This document shows, piece after piece, positions 58,886-64,000 of a stretch of 64,000 nucleotides of DNA. Position numbers and translations under genes: made by a program. Under the pieces are notes generated by a model. The model was not told the DNA's origin. It searched no databases and saw only the letters and a list, made by a program, of their open reading frames with translations. The DNA is taken from NCBI RefSeq assembly GCF_000719335.1, contig NZ_JOGB01000007.1, forward strand, positions 105,015 to 169,014. The letters run 5' to 3'. Positions within the stretch are counted from its first letter, which is position 1, and each line of letters starts with the position of its first letter. Source of the DNA: Streptomyces sp. NRRL S-87 (lineage in GTDB: Bacteria > Actinomycetota > Actinomycetes > Streptomycetales > Streptomycetaceae).

Positions 58886-59455
58886 TTACGACGCCGCGCC
58901 GGCCGGGGCGTACTCCGCGGCCCAGGCCTCCAGCGTGTCCGCGGCCCGGTCGAAGGCCTCGGTACGGGAGAGGAAGTCGGCGTTGTGGTCGGTCAGCAGC
59001 ACCGGCAGCGCGGAACCCGAACGGGCCGCGGCCGTCAGCGCCTGGCCCTGCACCGTACGGGGCAGGCCCAGCCAGCGGACCGGCTGCTGGACGGTGCGGA
59101 TCTCGGTGACCTCGGACCAGGCGACCGTACGGGTGCCGAAGAACGACACCCGGCGCAGGCCCGCGCGGCTCACCCAGACGCCGGCCCGCAGCATGCGCAG
59201 GGCCGAGCCGATCACGAGGAGCGCCGCTCCGAGGCAGACCAGAGTGCCCGTCAGGGCGCCGGCGAAGGCCACGACGACCGTGGCCAGCAGCATGAAGGAC
59301 CCCAGGAGCAGCAGCAGCGCGGCGGCTGCCACACGCCAGGGGCCCGGCCGGTAGGGGCGCCGCCACTGGTCGTGGTCGGCGTGCGGCAGGGCCGCGTCGA
59401 ACTCGTCGTGCGCGTCGAATGCGCTGTCCGAAGCCGTCAGGAAGGGCAGGGGCAC
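58886..59455 (-). CDS. PH-domain-like membrane protein of unknown function
   Basis: 189 residues. After a soluble start of about 40 residues there are two adjacent hydrophobic helices (about 42-86). A C-terminal region WVSRAGLRRVSFFGTRTVAWSEVTEIRTVQQPVRW then looks like a bacterial PH-domain (DUF-type) beta sheet. The GTG at 59455 has GTGAGGA upstream. It is convergent with the dapB-linked small gene. A small membrane gene in the same orientation lies about 95 bp upstream of it. Confidence 0.75.
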   Translation of the reverse strand: MPLPFLTASDSAFDAHDEFDAALPHADHDQWRRPYRPGPWRVAAAALLLLLGSFMLLATVVVAFAGALTGTLVCLGAALLVIGSALRMLRAGVWVSRAGLRRVSFFGTRTVAWSEVTEIRTVQQPVRWLGLPRTVQGQALTAAARSGSALPVLLTDHNADFLSRTEAFDRAADTLEAWAAEYAPAGAAS

Positions 59456-59550
59456 GGCTGGTCCTCACTCACATGCACATTCGGTTGGGCTGTGCCGGTG
59501 AGGCTATCCAGCCCGTCAATGGCCTTCCACCCCAGGGGGGCCGGACGGCG

Positions 59551-59790
59551 TCAGCGGCCCTCGGAGGAGGCCGTGGACTGCTCGGCCCCGCCCGGCGTCT
59601 GCGGTTGCAGCGCGGGCATCCCGAAGAGCAGGGCGCCGACGAGACCGGCCACCACTGTGATCCCGACCAGACTACGGGCGGCGATCTGCCCGAGGCCCGG
59701 ACGCTCGCGCGGCGGGGGAGTGACGTTACTGCGGAATCGGTCGGCCTCGGCGACGAAGGCGAACGGGACGGACTCGCGCCGGCGGAACAT
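59551..59790 (-). CDS. Small single-span membrane protein
   Basis: 79 residues. A basic, aromatic start (FRRRESVPFAFVAEADRFRSN) and a proline-rich stretch precede one membrane helix (SLVGITVVAGLVGALLFGM, about residues 40-58) and a short polar tail. The ATG at 59790 has GAGGAG about 11 bp upstream. The function is unknown; it may be an accessory of the PH-domain membrane protein downstream. It is divergent from thyX. Confidence 0.65.
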   Translation of the reverse strand: MFRRRESVPFAFVAEADRFRSNVTPPPRERPGLGQIAARSLVGITVVAGLVGALLFGMPALQPQTPGGAEQSTASSEGR

Positions 59791-60020
59791 CGGGGCGGCA
59801 TCTCCTCACGGGTACGGGCGGGGCGGACGTACGGAAACGACCTTGCTGTGAGGTAGGACGCACGAACGGCCCCCCGGGTGCCCCTTTTCGGCAAATTCGA
59901 CGAAGTCCGTCCCGTGGACTGCCCCTCCGGCCGGTCACCGGGTCGGCGGTCCGGCGAGGTCCGTCGTGCCCCGTAGAGTGGGCGCCGCCCCTGGCCACGT
60001 ACTGGAAGGACCCTTCGCCG

Positions 60021-60761
60021 GTGAGCGAGACCCCCGCACCCGACCTGAAACCCAGCTTCCGCAGCGACGTCACCGTGGAGCTGGTCAAGCACGCGGCCAC
60101 GGACAGCGACGTGCTGTGGGCCGCGCGCGTGTCGACGGCCGGCGAGCAGTCCCTGGACGAGCTCCAGAAGGACCCCGAGCGCTCGAAGGGTCTCATCAAC
60201 TACCTGATGCGGGACCGCCACGGCAGCCCCTTCGAGCACAACTCGATGACCTTCTTCATCAGTGCGCCGATCTTCGTGTTCCGCGAGTTCATGCGGCACC
60301 GCGTCGGATGGTCGTACAACGAGGAATCCGGCCGCTACCGGGAGCTCCAGCCGGTGTTCTACGTGCCGGACGAGTCCCGCAAGCTGGTCCAGGAAGGCCG
60401 CCCGGGCAAGTACGTGTTCGTCGAGGGCACCCGGGCGCAGCACGAGCTGACCGGCCGCGTCATGGAGGACTCGTACCGTCAGGCGTACGACGCCTACCAG
60501 GAGATGCTCGCCGCCGGCGTCGCCCGCGAGGTGGCCCGCTCGGTGCTCCCGGTCGGCCTGTACTCCTCGATGTACGCCACCTGCAACGCCCGCTCGCTGA
60601 TGCACTTCCTCGGCCTGCGCACGCAGCACGAGCTGGCCGCCGTGCCCTCGTTCCCGCAGCGCGAGATCGAGATGGTGGGCGAGAAGATGGAGCAGCACTG
60701 GGCCGGGCTCATGCCCCTCACCTACGCCGCGTTCAACAAGAACGGCCGCGTCGCGCCGTAG
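60021..60761 (+). CDS. thyX: Flavin-dependent thymidylate synthase
   Basis: 246 residues. The ThyX signature RHRVGWSYNEESGRY lies at about residues 92-106; the serine and flanking arginines bind FAD and dUMP. It makes dTMP from dUMP with methylenetetrahydrofolate and NADPH. The GTG at 60021 follows GGAAGGACC. A TAGAGT hexamer at 59974 may be its -10 box. Confidence 0.96.
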   Translation: MSETPAPDLKPSFRSDVTVELVKHAATDSDVLWAARVSTAGEQSLDELQKDPERSKGLINYLMRDRHGSPFEHNSMTFFISAPIFVFREFMRHRVGWSYNEESGRYRELQPVFYVPDESRKLVQEGRPGKYVFVEGTRAQHELTGRVMEDSYRQAYDAYQEMLAAGVAREVARSVLPVGLYSSMYATCNARSLMHFLGLRTQHELAAVPSFPQREIEMVGEKMEQHWAGLMPLTYAAFNKNGRVAP

Positions 60762-60798
60762 CGTACCCATGTGCGAGGAATCAGCCGAAGTGTCCGTA

Positions 60799-60828
60799 TT
60801 GCGACGTTTCGTGAAGTTCATCTAGGCT
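60799..60828 (+). promoter_or_regulatory. Candidate dapA promoter
   Basis: TTGCGA (60799-60804) and TAGGCT (60823-60828) are 18 bp apart, a good match to the streptomycete housekeeping consensus. Transcription would begin near 60835, giving a 5' leader of about 135 bases for dapA. Confidence 0.55.
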
Positions 60829-60839
60829 GATCAAACGGA

Positions 60840-60877
60840 CCCGGCACTGCTTGAACCCCCGAGCAGGCAGTGCCGGG
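60840..60877 (+). promoter_or_regulatory. Leader hairpin upstream of dapA
   Basis: A perfect 11-bp stem (CCCGGCACTGC and its complement) with a 16-base loop begins only a few bases after the predicted start of transcription. It could be a terminator of thyX read-through, a stabilising 5' structure, or an attenuator of dapA. Confidence 0.5.
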
Positions 60878-60970
60878 ATCCAACAACCCGCACGGCCGAC
60901 ACTGGGAGGTCCCTCCTACACGTCCCCCCAAGGGGGCACCGCGGGCAGAGCAGCGAGTAGCGTGTTACCC

Positions 60971-61870
60971 ATGGCTCCGATCTCCACTCCGCAGACCCCC
61001 TTCGGCAGGGTCCTCACCGCGATGGTCACGCCCTTCACGGCCGAGGGCGCGCTCGACCTCGACGGTGCTCAGCGACTCGCCTCCCACCTCGTCGACGCAG
61101 GCAACGACGGCCTGATCATCAACGGGACCACCGGCGAGTCCCCCACCACCACCGACGCGGAGAAAAACGACCTCGTACGAGCCGTGCTCGAGGCGGTCGG
61201 AGACCGGGCCCACGTCGTCGCCGGCATCGGCACCAACGACACCCACCACAGCATCGAGCTGGCCCGCCAGGCCCAGGCCGCCGGCGCGCACGGCCTGCTC
61301 GCCGTCACGCCGTACTACAACAAGCCCCCGCAGGAGGGCCTGGTCCGGCACTTCTCGGCGATCGCCGACGCCACCGAGCTGCCCGTCATGCTCTACGACA
61401 TCCCCGGCCGCAGCGGCGTCCCGATCGACACGGACACCCTCGTCCGGCTCGCCGAGCACCCGCGCATCGTCGCCAACAAGGACGCCAAGGGCGACCTCGG
61501 CCGCGCCAGCTGGGCCATCGCCCGCAGCGGCCTCGCCTGGTACTCCGGCGACGACATGCTGAACCTGCCGCTGCTCTCCGTCGGCGCGATCGGCTTCGTC
61601 TCGGTCGTCGGCCACGTCGTGGCCCCCGACCTGCGTGCCATGCTCGACGCGCACCTGAGCGGCGACGTGCAGAAGGCCACCGAGATCCACCAGAAGCTGC
61701 TGCCGGTCTTCACGGGCATGTTCCGTACCCAGGGCGTCATGACCACCAAGGCCGCGCTCGCCCTCCAGGGCCTGCCCGGCGGCCCGCTCCGGCTGCCGAT
61801 GATCGGGCTCACCGAGGCCGAGACCGCCCAGCTCAAGGTCGACCTCGCCGCCGGCGGGGTACAGCTCTGA
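60971..61870 (+). CDS. dapA: 4-hydroxy-tetrahydrodipicolinate synthase
   Basis: 299 residues. It condenses pyruvate and aspartate semialdehyde, the first committed step to lysine and diaminopimelate. GTTGESPT, the YYNKPPQEGL tyrosine block, LYDIPGRSG and the Schiff-base lysine in VANKDAKGD (about residue 171) are visible. The ATG at 60971 starts the family homology; its ribosome binding site is weak and the frame is open upstream. It is followed after 112 bp by the RNase J gene. Confidence 0.95.
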   Translation: MAPISTPQTPFGRVLTAMVTPFTAEGALDLDGAQRLASHLVDAGNDGLIINGTTGESPTTTDAEKNDLVRAVLEAVGDRAHVVAGIGTNDTHHSIELARQAQAAGAHGLLAVTPYYNKPPQEGLVRHFSAIADATELPVMLYDIPGRSGVPIDTDTLVRLAEHPRIVANKDAKGDLGRASWAIARSGLAWYSGDDMLNLPLLSVGAIGFVSVVGHVVAPDLRAMLDAHLSGDVQKATEIHQKLLPVFTGMFRTQGVMTTKAALALQGLPGGPLRLPMIGLTEAETAQLKVDLAAGGVQL

Positions 61871-61933
61871 CACCAGACTTCACAACTGAACAGCACGACC
61901 ACACAAGTCAACAGCAAGTGCACGATTGTCATG

Positions 61934-61964
61934 CGCGCCACGTGCCCAGGAGGTACGTGGCGCG
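61934..61964 (+). promoter_or_regulatory. Leader hairpin just upstream of the RNase J gene
   Basis: CGCGCCACGT and ACGTGGCGCG form a perfect 10-bp stem with an 11-base loop containing AGGAGG. The structure ends about 19 bp before the TTG start. It could control translation or decay of the RNase J mRNA, including autoregulation. Confidence 0.55.
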
Positions 61965-61982
61965 TGTGGTGAGGAGAGACTT

Positions 61983-63668
61983 TTGAGCCATCCGCATCCG
62001 GAACTCGGCGCGCCTCCGCAGCTCCCCGAGGGCGGCCTCCGCGTCACCCCGCTCGGCGGCCTCGGTGAGATCGGCCGGAACATGACCGTCTTCGAGTACG
62101 GCGGCCGCCTGCTCATCGTCGACTGCGGCGTCCTCTTCCCCGAGGAGGAGCAGCCGGGCGTCGACCTGATCCTGCCGGACTTCACGTCCATCAGGGACCG
62201 CCTGGACGACATCGAGGGCATCGTGCTCACGCACGGCCACGAGGACCACATCGGCGCCGTCCCCTACCTGCTGCGGGAGAAGGCCGACATCCCGCTCATC
62301 GGCTCCAAGCTGACCCTGGCCCTCATCGAGGCCAAGCTCCAGGAGCACCGGATCCGCCCCTACACCCTCGAGGTGGCCGAGGGCGACCGCGAGAACCTCG
62401 GCCCGTTCGACTGCGAGTTCATCGCCGTCAACCACTCCATCCCCGACGCCCTGGCCGTCGCCATCCGCACCCCCGCGGGCATGGTCGTGCACACCGGCGA
62501 CTTCAAGATGGACCAGCTCCCGCTGGACAACCGCCTGACCGACCTGCACGCCTTCGCCCGGCTGAGCGAGGAGGGCATCGACCTCCTCCTCACCGACTCC
62601 ACGAACGCCGAGGTCCCGGGCTTCACCCCGCACGAGCGGGACATCTCCAACGTGCTGCGCACGGTCTTCGCGAACGCCCAGAAGCGGATCATCGTCGCTT
62701 CGTTCGCGAGCCACGTGCACCGCATCCAGCAGATCCTCGACGCGGCGCACGAGTACGGCCGCCGCGTGGCCTTCGTCGGCCGCTCGATGGTCCGCAACAT
62801 GGGCATCGCCCGCGACCTGGGCTACCTCAACGTGCCCGGCGGCCTGGTCGTCGACGTCAAGACCCTCGACGACCTGCCCGACCACGAGGTCGTCCTGGTC
62901 TGCACGGGCTCGCAGGGCGAGCCCATGGCCGCGCTGTCCCGCATGGCCAACCGCGACCACCAGATCCGGATCGTCCCGGGCGACACCGTGATCCTGGCGT
63001 CGTCCCTGATCCCGGGCAACGAGAACGCGGTCTACCGCGTGATCAACGGCCTGACCCGGTGGGGCGCCAACGTGGTCCACAAGGGCAACGCCAAGGTCCA
63101 CGTCTCGGGCCACGCCTCCGCCGGCGAGCTGCTGTACTTCTACAACATCTGCAAGCCGCGGAACCTGATGCCGGTCCACGGTGAATGGCGCCACCTGCGT
63201 GCCAACGCCGAGCTGGGCGCCCTCACCGGCGTGCCGAAGGACCGCATCGTCATCGCCGAGGACGGCATCTGCGTCGACCTGATCGACGGCAAGGCCCGCA
63301 TCAGCGGCAAGGTCCAGGCCGGCTACGTGTACGTGGACGGCCTCTCGGTCGGCGACGTCACCGAGAGCTCGCTCAAGGACCGCCGCATCCTCGGGGACGA
63401 GGGCATCATCTCGGTCTTCGTCGTGGTGGACAGCACCACCGGCAAGGTCGTGGGCGGACCGAACATCCACGCCCGCGGCTCCGGCATCGAGGACTCCGCC
63501 TTCGCCGCGGTCGTCCCGAGGATCGAGGACGCCATCGCGCGGCAGGCCGCCGACGGGGTCCTCGAACCCCACCAGCTGCAGCAACTCATCCGCCGCACGG
63601 TGGGCAAGTGGGTCTCCGACGGCTACCGCCGCCGCCCGATGATCCTCCCCGTGGTGGTCGAGGTCTGA
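61983..63668 (+). CDS. rnj: Ribonuclease J
   Basis: 561 residues. It is a metallo-beta-lactamase/beta-CASP nuclease with both endo- and 5'-exonuclease activity. HGHEDHIG (about residue 82), NHSIPDA, HTGDFKMD and the beta-CASP block SGHASAGEL supply the metal- and substrate-binding residues. A TTG start at 61983 (SHPHPELG) was chosen because GAGGAGAG lies 6 bp upstream and the homology begins there; an upstream ATG adds 19 unrelated residues. The gene ends at a very strong hairpin before the rRNA promoter region. Confidence 0.95.
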   Translation: MSHPHPELGAPPQLPEGGLRVTPLGGLGEIGRNMTVFEYGGRLLIVDCGVLFPEEEQPGVDLILPDFTSIRDRLDDIEGIVLTHGHEDHIGAVPYLLREKADIPLIGSKLTLALIEAKLQEHRIRPYTLEVAEGDRENLGPFDCEFIAVNHSIPDALAVAIRTPAGMVVHTGDFKMDQLPLDNRLTDLHAFARLSEEGIDLLLTDSTNAEVPGFTPHERDISNVLRTVFANAQKRIIVASFASHVHRIQQILDAAHEYGRRVAFVGRSMVRNMGIARDLGYLNVPGGLVVDVKTLDDLPDHEVVLVCTGSQGEPMAALSRMANRDHQIRIVPGDTVILASSLIPGNENAVYRVINGLTRWGANVVHKGNAKVHVSGHASAGELLYFYNICKPRNLMPVHGEWRHLRANAELGALTGVPKDRIVIAEDGICVDLIDGKARISGKVQAGYVYVDGLSVGDVTESSLKDRRILGDEGIISVFVVVDSTTGKVVGGPNIHARGSGIEDSAFAAVVPRIEDAIARQAADGVLEPHQLQQLIRRTVGKWVSDGYRRRPMILPVVVEV

Positions 63669-63690
63669 CGGACCTCGCCCTCTCGGCCCA

Positions 63691-63728
63691 GGAGCGGGGC
63701 CCCCGATTTGCATCGGGGGCCCCGCTCC
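63691..63728. terminator. Terminator after RNase J
   Basis: A perfect 17-bp stem (GGAGCGGGGCCCCCGAT and its complement) with a TTGC loop lies 22 bp past the stop codon. It isolates the following rRNA operon promoter from read-through. Confidence 0.85.
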
Positions 63729-63744
63729 AGTACGTTTACGGCTC

Positions 63745-64000
63745 TACCCCGGAAAGACCGACGGCACAGTCGTGTGCCCGAACCGGTCCGAAGGGGGTGG
63801 GAATTCGGACCAGGGAAACCTGATAGAGTCTGAAACGCCGAAAGGGAAAAGCCCCCCGAAAGGGAAACGGGCCGGAACCGGAAAGCACCGAGGAAATCGG
63901 ATCGAGAAAAGATCTGATAGAGTCGGAAACGAAGGAAGCGCCCGGAGGGCCCGGAAACGGGAACAAAGGAAGCGTCCGCACCTTGAGAACTCAACAGCGT
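63745..64000 (+). promoter_or_regulatory. Promoter/leader region of a ribosomal RNA operon
   Basis: The sequence changes to AT-richer, repeat-containing DNA without a credible gene. Two copies of TGATAGAGTC(T/G)GAAACG, at 63821 and 63915, each contain a TAGAGT -10-like hexamer (63824 and 63918) about 94 bp apart, as in multi-promoter rrn leaders. CCGAAAGGGAAA is also repeated near 63838-63867. The window ends with TTGAGAACTCAACAGCGT, a sequence I know from actinobacterial pre-16S leaders. The 16S gene must begin a short distance beyond the right edge. Confidence 0.75.

Noticed and set aside
63623..63994. Open frames covering the right end on the minus strand
   Set aside because: They overlap the RNase J terminator and the rRNA leader, lack start signals and are rich in F/S/R as expected from antisense of GGGAAAC-type repeats.

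Overview
The window is chromosomal DNA from a streptomycete. It is GC-rich throughout, with strong third-position G/C bias, GTG/TTG starts and purine-rich ribosome binding sites. The gene order is the conserved Streptomyces core: dxr-rip1-ispG, proS, rimP-nusA-ylxR-infB-ylxP-rbfA-truB-ribF, a type VII secretion (ESX) locus, rpsO-pnp-M16 protease-dapB, and thyX-dapA-RNase J. The right edge is the promoter/leader region of a ribosomal RNA operon whose 16S gene lies outside. I see no insertion sequence, prophage, CRISPR array or tRNA gene.

Layout. 1-10.7 kb: amine/GABA catabolism (a 5'-truncated PuuB-like oxidase, gabT, a PucR-type regulator, an aldehyde dehydrogenase) interspersed with a short orphan protein, a PAP2 phosphatase and a VirD4/TraG-like membrane ATPase. 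10.7-18.3 kb: a VLCAD-like acyl-CoA dehydrogenase, a helical protein of unknown function, two MEP isoprenoid enzymes and a site-2 protease between them. 18.4-25 kb: two GNAT acetyltransferases, proS, and a leftward group (SPFH protein, degenerate APH-like kinase, ferritin-like protein, Tat-type lipoprotein). 25-37.3 kb: the translation/transcription factor operon; a 1222-residue protein that looks like an inactive trypsin-like domain joined to a P-loop NTPase sits between truB and ribF. 37.4-53.2 kb: the ESX locus, with an EspI-like ATPase, an unknown partner, eccE, eccB, mycP, two WXG100 genes, a BldB-like gene, eccC and eccD. 53.4-63.7 kb: rpsO, pnp, M16 protease, dapB, small membrane proteins, thyX, dapA and RNase J. 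63.7-64 kb: rrn leader.

How the genes work together. PuuB-like oxidase, aldehyde dehydrogenase and GabT are consistent with conversion of putrescine-type amines through GABA to succinate under the PucR regulator. Dxr and IspG are two steps of the MEP pathway. DapA and DapB are the first two committed steps to lysine/diaminopimelate. RimP, NusA, YlxR, IF2, RbfA and TruB act in ribosome maturation, transcription and translation initiation. PNPase and RNase J are the RNA-decay enzymes. The Ecc proteins and MycP form the ESX membrane machine that exports the WXG100 pair, and the BldB-like gene embedded there ties the locus to development.

Most unusual items: the pseudoprotease-NTPase between truB and ribF; the APH-like protein that has lost both catalytic aspartates; the EspI-like ATPase and its uncharacterised 255-residue neighbour in the ESX locus; the repeat-flanked BldB-like gene inside the ESX locus; and several RNA hairpins in leaders or across gene ends (RNase J, M16 protease, dapA, rpsO-pnp). 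Functions are read from motifs and gene order only; no database search was possible.
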